A stretch of 64,000 nucleotides of DNA from Globodera rostochiensis (Eukaryota; Nematoda; Chromadorea; Rhabditida; Heteroderidae). The translations under genes were made by a program, and so were the position numbers. Of the stretch, positions 20,624 through 31,734 are shown piece after piece (position 1 is the first letter of the stretch; every line of letters begins with the position of its first letter). Under the pieces are notes generated by a model. It was not told where the DNA came from. It saw only the letters and a program-made list of their open reading frames with translations, and made no database searches. The DNA is taken from contig JAEVLN010000010.1 in NCBI GenBank assembly GCA_018350325.1, positions 1,860,001-1,924,000 on the forward strand, given 5' to 3'.

Positions 20624-23600
20624 ATGCTTTTCTACAATTTGTTTCTTGTTATTTTTGTATTCAATTCCAAAATGTGCGTAGGAGGCGAACAAACAAGGCA
20701 TTTTTAATAAATTAAAATAGTGTAAATTAAAATCTTTTACAAATTTTTAGTAAATTCATTGTGGAGTCAGACTATCAGCCGACCATTCAGTTAAATCGTA
20801 GCGGCGATTGTGAAAGGTTTTGAGCCCAGCCCATTCATACAAAATAAATTATCATTTTTTTTATTAAAGTTTAATTTTGTGCTACAAAAGTGCGTTGTTG
20901 TCCAGTGAAAATTTGTCATGGAAAGTGGCGGGCCGATTCCGTTTCAATTCATTTTTGTACGATCAAAAAAAAAAGTGTGGCAAAGGTGAGAGGAAAATCC
21001 AAATCTCATTGAAAGGCGAGAAACTTTCCATTGGCAAGGAATGCTTTCAGTGAGTGTACCTATTTTTTATTTAAATAAAATAATATATAATTAAAATAAG
21101 AAAATTGGTGTTAATTAATATAAAAATTTATATTTTCAAATCTTGACTTTTTTTTCTTTAAATAACTTATTGTTCATTTATCCTAGGATAAGTCGGAATG
21201 CGACCAAAATAACAATTCAGCTCAACTCTAAAAAATCCATTTTTGCACGCTTAAAAATAGACGAAGGTTATGTTTTATTATTTAAAAACTATAATAAACC
21301 GTGTCGAGATTTTTAAAAAAAAGCTCGGGATTGTGAAAAAGCTCGAAAATTGATTAAATCTTGGTCAAAAACAAACCGGGACTACCGTATTTTTCCTATT
21401 AGTAACCCATGGGTTACTATTGTTCAAACCCCCCTCGAGGGGGGGGTTACAATTAGAGAGTGGGTTTCAAATGGAGAGTGGGTTACTATTTTTCAATGTA
21501 TTTTTTTGAAAATTATTTACATAATTCAAATTTTTATTAGTATATTTTTTGAACCAAAATAAATTTCTCTAGTGATAAAAAAGCATCATAACAATATTTT
21601 TTTTCCTAAAATTCATAATTCCACTGATCCATCACTAACAAATCCGTTTTCTTCGTCTTGCTCCAAATCAACTTCCACAAACTGTCCTGCAATCCCTTCC
21701 GCCAAAATGTGAAATTCGGCCATTTCACGTGCCTGTTGCAAACGAATCATCCCATTTGGAACCGGTCCATCCTCTTTGAAGCAATGAATTTCTCCATCTT
21801 CAGAGCCGTCAAATGCATTGGTTATGCCACACGTCTAAATTGATGAAATTGTTGGAAAAATACCAAATTTTTGAAAGTTACTTTAAATGATCGCGCTGTG
21901 TCCGGATCCATACAATCATTTGCTCATCAAACTCCTTGTCGCGAAGTTGCCGTCCAGCACCGTCAAGTCTGTCGCTTTCCAGATTTTGATTCCCTGAAGT
22001 TGTAATTTATTTTTCACAAATGACAATCAATCTACCGCAAAGAGAGCAGTTTTTGCTTTTGCTTTTGCCATTCACTGATGTTTGTTGTACTAACTCAGAA
22101 TCTTCGTCACTCATTTTTCTATTAGTAAAACACAAATTTTAACGTAGGTAAATAGTAATGGCGAAAAATAGAAAATATTTAGGACTTTAGGTAGGTAGAT
22201 AATTTTAAAAGTTCACGGCTTGGGAGGGGGGGGGGGTTACAATTAGAGAGGGGGTTTCAAATGGAGAGTGGGTTACTATTGTTCAAACCCCCTCGAGGGG
22301 GGGTTACAATTAGAGAGTGGGTTTCAAATAGAGAGTGGGTTACTAATAGGAAAAATACGGTAATTGACTTTAAAACAAAAAAAAAGTTGTAAATTTTGAA
22401 AAAAAAACCCGGGACCAATATACCTAATGGCGAATTTCAGTCCCAAAAGAGTACCTTTCAGTATCAATCCCGATCCCGCTCTACTCTAATTAAAACGATT
22501 AGAATTTTAGGTGAGAAAACATTATTTAAATTTGGAAACGAATTCTTCTATCAAACGAGTTTTGGCCCATTCCTGGAAGATTATGCCGGACTTTGGCTGC
22601 TTGGGTTGGACATGTTTCCAAAATTTGGTCAAAAAACAATGCAAATATCGGTGCAAAAGTCGAACAATTGCGGATTAATGGTGAGCACACTTGACAATTA
22701 ATTAAATTGTTATTTTATATTAAAATTAATCGGAATATTTTGTGCAAAAACTTGAAAGCTCGCACCAAAGAACGCAGCTGCATGCAAGTGTGCCACATTT
22801 AACGGAACACAAACTAAACATGGCGCTTACCCCTCCAATTCACTAGTATTATTATTATAAAATATTTAAAACAAAAAAAGAAAATTCTAACAAACAAAAA
22901 ACCGGTACCGTATTCACTCTTGTAATCCCCCACTCTCTAAGAATCCACCACTCTCTGTTAAAAATAATCCCCCACTCTCTGTTGAAAAATAATTCCCCAC
23001 TCTAAAAATAATCCCCCACTCTCTAAGAATCCCCCACTCTCTAAGAATCCCCCACTCTCAAACAATCCCCCCTCCTTTCTGAGTGGGTTGAATAATAATC
23101 CCCCATGGGGGATTACAAGAGTGAATACGGTTATTGCTTTAAAGCCGATGTTATCTAGTTAAGCTTTTAAGTAAGGTAGTACGGGACTGGGCTGAGACTG
23201 AAATTTTTTCGATTTTGGTATTTTAAAATTTCCTTTAAAACCTTATGCGGTCCTGGTTCATCCCGAGCCTCTTTTTTTTGTCCATGAGTCCCGTTTTACT
23301 CCCGGTTTGTTTAAAAAGTCCCGATCCCGTACTACCCTAGTTTTTTAATGTGTAATTAAACTTTCTCGGAATTTAAATATCATTGAAAAGATGATTTACT
23401 TATAAATAGATAATGATCATCATCAACCTCAAAAAACACTTAAAAATATTTACAGATTCTTAGTGGCAATCAAATTGACATAAAAACTGTGCCTTGGGCA
23501 GTTCGATTTTTAGGCCTTAAAAATCAAACGGCCAATAACAGTTTTTATACACTTTGTGGCGGTTCATTGATTTCATCCGAATTTGTTTTGTTGGCCGCTC

Positions 23601-26412
23601 ATTGTTTTGACTATGTGAAAAATGAAAATAAATTTTACATAGGTTAACTTTTAAAAAAATATAAAAAATTTAATTTACAATAAACATTTATATTTAATTA
23701 ATTTATTAAAAATGCATGTTTTGGTCATTTTTGGTGAATATAACTCCGGTCCAGGCCTAATAATTAAATTTTAAAAACCCATTAATTTAAAAATGTCGAA
23801 AAATAATTCCAAAAATATGCATTTTAATTATGCACATAAAATTTTGTTTTTCATAAATTCAAGCAAACTTTTTGAATAGTAAAAAAATAAAAATATATAA
23901 TGAAGGCGTACGGTCCGAATCCTGACCGGCGTAATAACTGCTTCAACCTAACCGATTCAGACATTTCATGACGAGATCAGCTTTTATTATTAAGGCTGAG
24001 CCTTTACGATTGGATTTGTCACAAAAAAAGTTATGGCCAGAAAACTTAAAAAACAGTTTAAAAATCTTGGATTTTGCAGTTTTCTAGTCCATAACTTTTT
24101 TGAGACTTGTCCAATCGTGAAAGCTGTGCTTAATAATAGCTTTATCTTGTCAAGAGCTTTCGAATGGCTTTAAAAATTGTCAGAATCGGTTAAAGCTTAA
24201 AGCAAGGCATTGCCCCATCAGTATTTGGACCGGTCTAAATCCGGGAACGATAGCTTAAATAAGAAACAAATTTAATACAAAAATATTTCAGGTTACAATT
24301 CGAGCTCAACTGTTGATTATGAGAATAATAATAATGGCGCTGTCAACGTGCAACTTTTACGGCACAATGAAATAAATGTGTTCATCCATCCGAAATATCA
24401 TACTAATCAGACACACGATTTGGCACTTATTAAAGTTGAAAATGCAACAACAAAAAAATATTAATAATTTTTTGTAAATTAATTAAAATTATTGTTTTAT
24501 TTCTTTGATAATTTAGCTGGACCATCCGGTGAAGGACAGCATTCTTCCCACCTGTCTTTATTGTGGAGCGGCGAAAGAATTCCGAAAAGGAAAAGCTTTT
24601 GTTACCGGATGGGGACAAACGACGGGTTGGTTATTAATAGGGTCCGGATTTTAGGGTTTACATATTTTTTTTGCGGATAGGGTTTGACGAGAGAAGCCCG
24701 GAATAGCATTCATTTCGGAAAAAATTTTTGAATTAGAGCGACTTTTTAGTCCCTGAAAATCCCTATTTCGGGCTTTTTGAGAATAAATCCCTATTTTCGC
24801 CGTTTTTGCGTTTTTAAACCCTAGTTTGGCACTTTTCCTAAAATTTCTTAAGAAAAATGTAATATTTTAGGCATTTTTCCAAAAATTTCTTTAAAAAAAT
24901 GCAAAAAAAAGGAGAAAATCTACCCCATAAAAGTCAAATTTTTTTTCATAAAAATGTACCTCCTAAAAAAAAGACTTTTTCTTGGACCAAAAATCCACCC
25001 CCAATTTTTAGTCCCTAAAAATTCGGACCCTAGTTGTTAATTTTAAAATTTTATTTAATTAAAAAAAAATACAAAAAAAATTAAGACGATTGCAAAGGCA
25101 AAACCGCTGTAGCAAAAATGTTGATGGGCCGATATGTACAATTAATGGAATGCCATTTAAAAGAGTTTATTTGTGTTGAGCCAGACACTGTTCAGACGGT
25201 AAATTCTTTACACTTTTTTTAGATTTTAGTACAAATTTCTTAACCATATATTTTATATACAGTTTTTTTTAACAAAATTTAAAGTTTAAAAAATTTCGGA
25301 CATTGCGATATCCGATCGATTGGAGCCGGTTGGGCGGGCGATTACGGTACAGCGCCAGCGGCGTTTATCTTTTTGGAACCAATAAAAACGAAATGTAATT
25401 TGGTATCAATCGAAAGTTTTATGTGTTTAAAACAGGGTGCGTAACCTTCCTTTTTTTAAAGATTTGTCCTTTTTTGGGGTACCCCAATCTTTAAAATTTG
25501 AAATGTCCTTTTTTTAAAGATTTGTACTTTATTTGGGGTACATGTCCTTTAGGGATTAAATCACTTTGTTGATTTGAATACAAAATCTACCCATTCAAAT
25601 TTGGATTAATACCAAATTTGTATAATTTGGATGGTTCCATGAAGAGTTATTGCAGTCAGGCATGACCATGGTACCTGGATATTCGCGGATATATCCGGAT
25701 ATGGATGGATACGGATATGACAGTCAGACTCGCGGATATCCGTGTATATCCGCACCGAGGCCATATTTAATGAAATATGAGAAAAAAACTATAGGGTGGA
25801 CGTGTGAATCAAACCATTGCCGTATTTAAAATTTTGGTTACAACTCTCTTAACAAAATTCCCGTCTCTGGCGGGGATGAGACGGGGGCATCCATCCCCAA
25901 AGGGGATGGGCAAACCGGGGAACGGGGACGGGGATGAAAATTGCCGGGGATTCCCGGGTTTCCCCTCCCCCCCCCCCCCTCCCCCCCCGGCTGCAATCCT
26001 AATTCAAATATTTGTATCCATACTTATGCCTGGTTGTACTCCAAATTTCCCTGGCGTCCACCCGTGAGCGCCCAGCTGAACGACGACTTTCTCATGAAAA
26101 TTTTTTGTTCCAAAGGGCGACAGTGGTAGCGCGTTGTTGGCAAGCAATGGCACACATTTTGTCCAGGTTGCCGTACTTTCAAGCGGAGTATGCAATAATC
26201 AGACGAACACAAGTTTGTTGGTGAACGCATAATTCGAAATTCTTTTGTTTTGCGGCATTTTTTTGTCCAATTTTGATAATAATTGAGCCAATAAAATAGA
26301 CAAAAAAAAATTTCAATTTTCTTTGACAGGTAAGGTGAACTATTTCAGCCCATTGGACAAAGAATGGATTGAGAAAATTAGCGGTGTATACTGCCCCAAT
26401 TTATCCAATTAA
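20624..26412 (+). CDS. Secreted trypsin-like serine protease (S1 family, 11 exons)
   Basis: Exons: 20624-20697, 20751-20816, 20891-21049, 21187-21266, 22511-22680, 23456-23642, 24292-24434, 24517-24625, 25086-25198, 26116-26212 and 26330-26412. All phases agree and give 426 residues. A signal peptide (MLFYNLFLVIFVFNSK) is followed by an N-terminal region of about 180 residues that I do not recognise, then the S1 domain. Catalytic residues are visible: His in LAAHCF (exon 6), Asp in HDLALIK (exon 7), Ser in KGDSGSALL or directly spliced GDSGSALL (exon 10). VTGWGQTT in exon 8 is typical. The domain starts ILSGNQ after a Cys-containing linker, without the usual Arg/Lys before Ile, so zymogen activation may be unusual. 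Intron 1 starts with GC. Introns carry pogo-like and hAT-like insertions, and intron 9 holds an extra trypsin-like segment. Likely a digestive or host-interaction protease; the role is inferred. Confidence 0.82.
21383..22362. mobile_element. Pogo/Tigger-like DNA transposon, internally deleted
   Basis: Inverted ends TACCGTATTTTTCCTATTAG and CTAATAGGAAAAATACGGTA with TA target duplication, lying in intron 4 of the protease. The same host MITE without this insertion is seen at about 27387-27410 (GGGACTAATTGACTTTAAAA), which proves the TA insertion site. Subterminal parts iterate GTTACAATTAGAGAGTGGG. The centre holds remnants of a minus-strand transposase gene. Confidence 0.82.
21626..22114 (-). 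pseudogene. Pogo-like transposase remnant (CENP-B HTH and C-terminus)
   Basis: From 22114 downwards: a start exon MSDEDSELVQQ ending NCSLCG; a second exon with FDEQMIVWIRTQRDHL, which resembles the CENP-B-type DNA-binding helix-turn-helix of pogo transposases; then a last exon with CGITNAFDGSEDGEI, the motif near the C-terminus of Tigger/pogo DDE transposases. The whole DDE catalytic core is missing, so the copy is non-autonomous. Splice phases between the second and third pieces only fit if an internal donor is used. Confidence 0.65.
22906..23132. mobile_element. Pogo-type MITE with AATCCCCCACTCTCT iterations
   Basis: Ends TACCGTATTCACTCTTGTAA and the inverse TTACAAGAGTGAATACGG. The interior is repeated AATCCCCCACTCTCTAAG units. 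It lies in intron 5 of the protease. A close relative is at 48247-48396. Confidence 0.7.
23175..23342. mobile_element. hAT-like MITE with TCCCGG iterations
   Basis: Ends GGTAGTACGGGACTGGG and CCCGATCCCGTACTACCCTA, both in protease intron 5. No clear target duplication. Related sequences are at about 21310-21382 plus 22363-22500, and 27275-27473. Confidence 0.5.
24638..25032. mobile_element. hAT-like MITE in protease intron 8
   Basis: Ends TAGGGTCCGGATTTTAGGG and the inverse TAGGGTCCGAATTTTTAGGG, flanked by GTTATTAA (24630-24637) and GTTGTTAA (25033-25040), a 7/8 duplication. The interior iterates AAATCCCTATTTTCG. It begins only 12 bases after the splice donor of exon 8. Confidence 0.75.
25290..25436 (+). 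other. Extra trypsin-like coding segment in protease intron 9
   Basis: An open stretch contains IGAGWAGDYGTAPAAFIFLE, then C, then SFMCLKQG, which parallels the segment of exons 8-9 (GWG..., ECHLKEFIC) just before the catalytic serine. Its splice phases do not fit between exons 9 and 10. It could be a relic of an internal duplication, an alternative exon with unidentified partners, or part of a second broken protease. Confidence 0.45.
25437..26000. repeat. Cluster of iterating MITE fragments
   Basis: Three stretches in protease intron 9: TGTCCTTTTTT iterations starting CAGGGTGCGTAACC (25433-25556), CGGATA iterations (about 25670-25765), and CCCCGG/GGGGATG iterations ending CCCGGCTGCAATCCTA (about 25868-26002), the last related to the element at 8394-12370. 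Confidence 0.55.
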
Positions 26413-26643
26413 AATTGGTTGTATTACATTTCTATGTTATGGCATTATTTAATTATAATTGAATGCATTTAATCTTTTGAAATAAAATATGATTTTTGTA
26501 AAAATTTTAATTTTTATCTATCTGCCTTAAAATTTAAAAAAGCATTGATTTTTTTAATTTGTTTATTGATGATTCAAAAAAAATTTCAACCAATTCATTT
26601 TCATACAAAAACATTCGCTTCGATATCCCCAGGCCAACTCTAT

Positions 26644-26781
26644 CAGGGGTGGGTCGAAACCTTTCGATTTCGATAATTTCGAGGCTTTTTTTTCGAGTTT
26701 CTTACGAAAATCGAAATAAAAACATTTCGATTTCGAAGATACAATCGATTTCGAAAAAATTTTCCTTTCGACTCACCCCTG
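26644..26781. mobile_element. hAT-like MITE with TTTCGA iterations
   Basis: Ends CAGGGGTGGGTCGAAA and TTTCGACTCACCCCTG, flanked by AACTCTAT (26636-26643) and AATTCTAT (26782-26789), a 7/8 duplication. The interior is iterated ATTTCGATTTCGAAA. Confidence 0.75.
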
Positions 26782-26888
26782 AATTCTATGCTTTTTCGGT
26801 TCCCTATATTTGCGACAACTTTTCATTGAATTTTCGATGGGACTAATGGGGAGGGGTTAAGCCATTCTTTTGTGCCCTCCAAAAGCGT

Positions 26889-26897
26889 ATATAAAAG
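26889..26897 (+). promoter_or_regulatory. Possible TATA box
   Basis: TATATAAAAGGC about 340 bp upstream of the start codon of the tyrosine-rich gene. The spacing would need a long leader or an unseen 5' exon, so the link to that gene is only a suggestion. Confidence 0.25.
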
Positions 26898-27236
26898 GCA
26901 TAAGAAAATGCGCAAACAAATATGTACACCAAAAAAAGTTGTTACCAATGGCAAAAGTTTGACGAGCAAATTTTTCGGTCTCCCAAAATTGAATGGGACC
27001 AAATTTTAAGGCTCTTTAATCTTTCCATTGAATTTTTTTTTGCATTTGGTTTTTGTGCATTTATCAACACTTACTCCCTCCCCCTTTAGCGCTCAACTTT
27101 TGAACAATTAAATTTGGCTAATTCGGCACATTAAAAATGTTTGTCATTTGTCACAGAAATTATTTAAATCGCGAAATTGCGTTAAATGGGAATTTTTGTT
27201 TAAATATTTTATTTTATTAATTTTTCAGAATCAATC

Positions 27237-27993
27237 ATGTACGCCTTACGAATGTGCTGGTTAGTAAAATTAGATTAGAGCGGGACCGGGATTTATAAAA
27301 AAAACTCGAGATCGGGATCAAAAACCCAGGCATTTTAAAAAGTAACAAATTGACAAAACTACGGTCAAAAAAAAAGATGGGACTAATTGACTTTAAAACA
27401 AAGAGTTGTAAATTTCGAAAAAAAAAATGGGATCATATAATGGCGAATTCAATTACGCCCGACTCTCGCTAAATTTAACTAATTTTCTTTTAATAACATT
27501 TAACAATTGTTTTTGTTATTTAGTTTGATTGCGCTATTTGTGCCAATGCTTTACTTCCCCGCTGCGGCCCAAAAAGTGGGAAAGAAAAACAATAATAATT
27601 TTAATAAAAATTATTTGGAGGCAAAAATTAAAGTATTCAAAATTTGTCAAAATTACAGTACTACTCATCCTACTACAACCCGTATTACTACTATACTTAC
27701 CCATACTACTACAACTACGGTAGCAATGGTGGATCTACCAGCGACAATGCTTACTACAACTTTGATCCATCGACTGGAGGTTGGAAGGTAAAAACGAACA
27801 ACAAAAAATTCGTACAAAATTAAGAAACAAAAAAAAAATATTTAGCGTAAATATTTTTAAAAAATCCATAAAACAATAAATGATTTTTTGAGCGTTATAA
27901 TTTCAGTTTAAATCATCGGACGATTCGGCGTACAATTACAATCCCTACAGCTGGTACTACCCGTCGTACTACGCGTATGGACGAAAGAAATAA
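27237..27993 (+). CDS. Small tyrosine-rich secreted protein
   Basis: Four exons, 27237-27259, 27524-27575, 27659-27787 and 27907-27993, give 96 residues with all phases consistent. The first about 24 residues are a signal peptide (MYALRMCCLIALFVPMLYF then PAAAQ). The mature part is about one third Tyr, in runs such as SSYYNPYYYYTYPYYYNYG, with Asn, Ser, Gly and Pro, and ends SYYAYGRKK. Tyr-rich secreted proteins can be cross-linked through dityrosine in nematode cuticle or eggshell; the basic tail with a preceding Gly resembles a peptide-processing site, but only one copy is present. Function is not known. Intron 1 contains a TCCCGG-type MITE (27275-27473). Alternative reading through 27576-27791 in another frame is Thr-rich and lacks good splice support. 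Confidence 0.68.
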
Positions 27994-28274
27994 AAATTTG
28001 TGTTATTTTCGATCAAAACTCTGATCAACAGAAATGCGATCAATATAAATTAACTAGTCTTTTGCGCGCATAAATGATAAAGCTGAAAAAAAAGTGTGTG
28101 CATTTATTTCAAACATGAATTGAATTGAATTGAATTAGGTATTGTGAGTGCTAATTGTTTAAAAAAATCTGTTTTGGAGAGTCCGAACACGGAATCGTGC
28201 ACGAATAATATTCATAATAAAAAAATGTAAAAAATAACAAAAAGTATAGCCTTTTTTTCTAAATAATTAAAGCG

Positions 28275-28680
28275 TTATATTTCATACATTTTCCCGGCGG
28301 GATTTTGGTACTCTGGTAAAGTGCGCAAAAATGCCATAGCAAAAATTGTTGTCAGATCTTCCATATTTATTGTAGCAAAATAAATTAAAAAATCGCTTGA
28401 AAATATTTTAAATTTTAGAAAAATTTGAAATTGTCTAAAATGTTCGGCCGAGTCGGGTCGGCTTTTTATGGATAAAATTGAATTTCCATCTCCTAATTTC
28501 ACATTTTCTGATTGGAAAAACAACAGATTTCGCTTAATCCGTTGCAACTTTGATTCGGACCGACAATTCCGTTTACAAAATCACATTTATCGTCTCAGAA
28601 AAAAATGTTTATATAAAGTAGCCCAAAAACAACTTTCAGACAGAACATAATAATTGAAAATTCCAATCCCATAAAAAAGC
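28275..28680. repeat. 3' flank shared by the two secreted paralogues (copy A)
   Basis: Segments such as GTGCGCAAAAATGCCAT, the GGCCGAGTCGGGTCGG region and CAGACAGAACATAAT recur at 34098-34500 behind the second paralogue. Both strands contain short open frames here, but they are not conserved as coding sequence between the copies (stops and indels), so I treat them as duplicated flank. Confidence 0.55.
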
Positions 28681-28763
28681 ATTTTAGTCCGAACAAAAAT
28701 TGAAACAAAAAAAAACAAATCGTTTAGCAGCGAACCATAAAAAAAGAAGACCCCCCCCCCCCA

Positions 28764-30959
28764 CTAAAATTTCATCAAAACTTTCTCGAAAGCCTTTCCA
28801 AATTCCTCATTCAACTTGACAATTGCATTGTATCCGTCCTCTTTTTCTTCTTTTTTATTGCATTTTCCATACCTTTTTTCATTTAAAAACATTTTTAGTT
28901 TTTCGTAGGCCTTTTTGATTTGTTCAAAGTTTTCCAAAGTTTTAAGAGGCGTCAGACGCATATTCTGTTCGTCGTTCGTAATTGTATCTGTGCCCAAATT
29001 TGGGCGTTTTCCGTCTAATTCATCATTTTTGCGCATTTCTTCACATTCATTACGCAAACCTAAAACTTTTAATAAAATTCTTTTGTGAATTTTTAGTAAG
29101 AAAAGGAAAATTGAAACAAAAAACAAATTGTTAGCAGCAAACCCTAAAAAAAGAAGGAAAACTCAACTCGAAGCTTTTGAACTTATTAAAATAAAAAGAA
29201 CACCATACCGTTTTCAAACCCTTCATTGAAGCCGAGACTATACAATTCAGTCGAGCAAAAGCACTGATATTTGAGCACTTGTATTAATTTAAACATTTCT
29301 TAAAATAATTATTAGAAATAAATTTGAGTATTAACAAAAAGAAACCGGCTAACCTTTGTACGGGTTCCAATTGATGTGAAAAGCGTCTTCAAAATGTAAA
29401 TAATGTTCTTCACGTTCAACAATGAGTTTTTTTTTCCGATTAAATTCAACGCATTGGCCATCGTTGTATGTTTTAAAAAGATCGGAAAAAAATACTTGTT
29501 CTGCCCACAATTCCACCGACAGACCAGTGTGCACAAAGTAATTGTTCAAATTGGGCGAATTCAATATGCCATTCAGCAAATTAACCATAAAATTGCTCAA
29601 ATGAATTATGCAAAAGGCATCCACTTTCGGCTAAATAAAATTTTGAACGGTTTAATTCTGATTCTGACATTCCGGATTTTGGGAAAAATATGGAATAACT
29701 AATGCGGAATTGAGTTAGTTTGAAAATTTTGTGTAAGCTTTTTCTGGAAGCAATTTGTCCGGTCACGTCCTTAGTTTTAAAAAATTGTTTTTTTGCAGCA
29801 AATAGTAGTACAATTAATTTTGATATTTTTGAAAAAGCTTTTATATAAAATTAAAAAATTTCCAAAAATTCCATGTTTCGTATTCCGTGTTTTGAAAAAA
29901 AAAAATGGGACATACCCTGAACGAACAGCCAGGAAAATACTCCTTTTTATGGTAGGTTAGTGATTCGCCGGTGAAGTGTACAATTGCCAATTGAGAAAGT
30001 TTCACATTATCATACTCCAAACGCGCTGTTCCCTGTTTGATACTACAATGAATTTGTTGAGCAAAATGAACGATGGAAAATGGCGTTAAGTCAACAGCGG
30101 ACAATTTGAGCAAAAAATCGAAATTCTCTAAAATTGTTTTAGTGATAATTAAACTATTTATCATTAATCATACGATCGGCCGAGCTGGTCGGTGTCTTGT
30201 AAATTTTAATTTCAGCGATTTCATCGGACATATGCAATGAAAGCTCATTGTTTTCCTTATAAATTGGCAACATTTTCATATAACTAAATGTTAACGTTGG
30301 ACCTTCAATTATTTTGTAAGAATAAATCCTTAAAGAAAATGAATATTATTTGCTGCTAAACAATTTGTTTATAAATTTAAATAAAAATATTTTATTTACA
30401 TTGGTTGTTGATTTTTTTCACCGATGTTGGCACACTTATAAGCTGTTAAGAATGCTTCTAGAGAATATTGGTTCTTTTCAGAACCAAAAATTGCACAAAT
30501 TCGAATAGCCACCGATAAAATCATCAACAAAGTATAATTGTCTGAATATTTATCCAATTTCAGTTTCCGTTCAAATAGTTCTTCCAGAATTGGTTTTAAA
30601 AGATTTTTCGGCTGTTTTTCTGCACAAATCCATTTTTCGTCAATTTCCTTTTTTTCTAGCATAATGGCATTGTTTTTGATTGCCAAAAATACTTTTTTCA
30701 AAAATTCTTTCGCCTTTTCAGCGGGAATAGTAAAATATTTTTCATCTTTTTCAGCATTTTCTACTCCGGTGAACAGTTTGACCAGTTTATAAATGCCTTC
30801 TCTCTCCGAAGACATTTCCTTGACAATTTGCAGCAGAAATTTTGTAGTTTTTTGATCGTTTGTTGATGAATGATGCAGTTTTTTATAGAAGCCTTTCATC
30901 GAATCATTGGGAACAACAAAACATCCAATTAAAATCAAAAGTTGGATTAAAATCAGCAT
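28764..30959 (-). CDS. Secreted protein of unrecognised family (paralogue A)
   Basis: Seven exons, 30959-30400, 30328-30174, 30127-29916, 29769-29700, 29623-29354, 29298-29209 and 29059-28764, join in phase to 550 residues. An N-terminal signal peptide (MLILIQLLILIGCFVVPNDS) is followed by a Lys/Glu-rich, probably helical protein. Motifs shared with paralogue B include ILSVAIRICAIFGSEK, YSLEAFLTAY, SDEI, TPFSIV, VIEHFTG-like, HYLHFEDA with INWNP, and TLENFEQIK, AYEK near the C-terminus. No known domain, transmembrane helix or retention signal was seen. Introns are short (46-78 bp are common). The apparent frame break near 30160 is a 46-bp intron with conserved ends. Neighbour of paralogue B in direct orientation, so a tandem duplication. 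A parasite-secreted function is possible but not shown. Confidence 0.72.
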
Positions 30960-30999
30960 TTTTTTTGAATCTGAATTAGGTATAAATTTTGAATAAATA

Positions 31000-31730
31000 A
31001 TTTTGTTTTAAAAATAAACTGTCATTACGCATTAGGGTTGGGAACCTGGCCCCGTCCCCGCGATCATAGCTCACAGAAACAAAATCACCCAAATCACTTA
31101 CCAATCGGCTCCTCTATAAGCCTATCTTACGAATCTGCAAAAAAATTTTGCGCGTAAGCAACTTTGAAGAAGTTATGGCCCCTCAAATTTGGCCAAAACC
31201 ATTGGGGAGGGACCCTTTTGGTCAAAATTGTTAACAATTTTTTTAGGGGTTCGTTAGGCTTAGGCCTAAGCCAATCCGGCTTTGGAGTTACTTAAAAAAT
31301 AGTTTTTTCCTTAATTTTCAAAAATTTTACCGATTCAAAACCGGTTTTAAATTCTCAATAAATCCATGCAAATTTTATTGGGTACCTTTTTTTTAAATCA
31401 AAATTTTTTTCAAGCTAAAAATGGACCCCTAAAAAGCAGACTTTTTCTTGGACCAACGTAAGAGTGGAAGATGCCCCGCCGCCAGAGGAATTTTTACAAA
31501 AATTGGCATTTTTGTTAATAAATTTGAAGCATAAATTGATGAATTTTTTTCAAAAGTTTATTTGCGCGCATTTTATTATTAAATATTTAGAAATTTATGA
31601 AAATTTTTTTTTATTTAATGGGAAAGGGCGTCTCTGTCTGAATCGTGACGAACGATAAGATAAATATCTAAAAGTTTAGCAAAAAAAAAGGATTTATATT
31701 ATCTATTTGCTTTTTTATAGTTTAACTTAA
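31000..31730. other. Intergenic, dispersed repeat fragments
   Basis: Contains repeat-like sequence also seen near 43900 (AAAACCATTGAGGGAGGAACCC-like, here AAAACCATTGGGGAGGG). No coding stretch with splice support. Confidence 0.4.
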
Positions 31731-31734
31731 AATT

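Noticed and set aside
30130..30180. Frameshift and stop in secreted paralogue A, suggesting a pseudogene
   Set aside because: The stop lies in a 46-bp intron (GTATGA...TTTTAG) whose ends are conserved in paralogue B. With it removed all phases agree.
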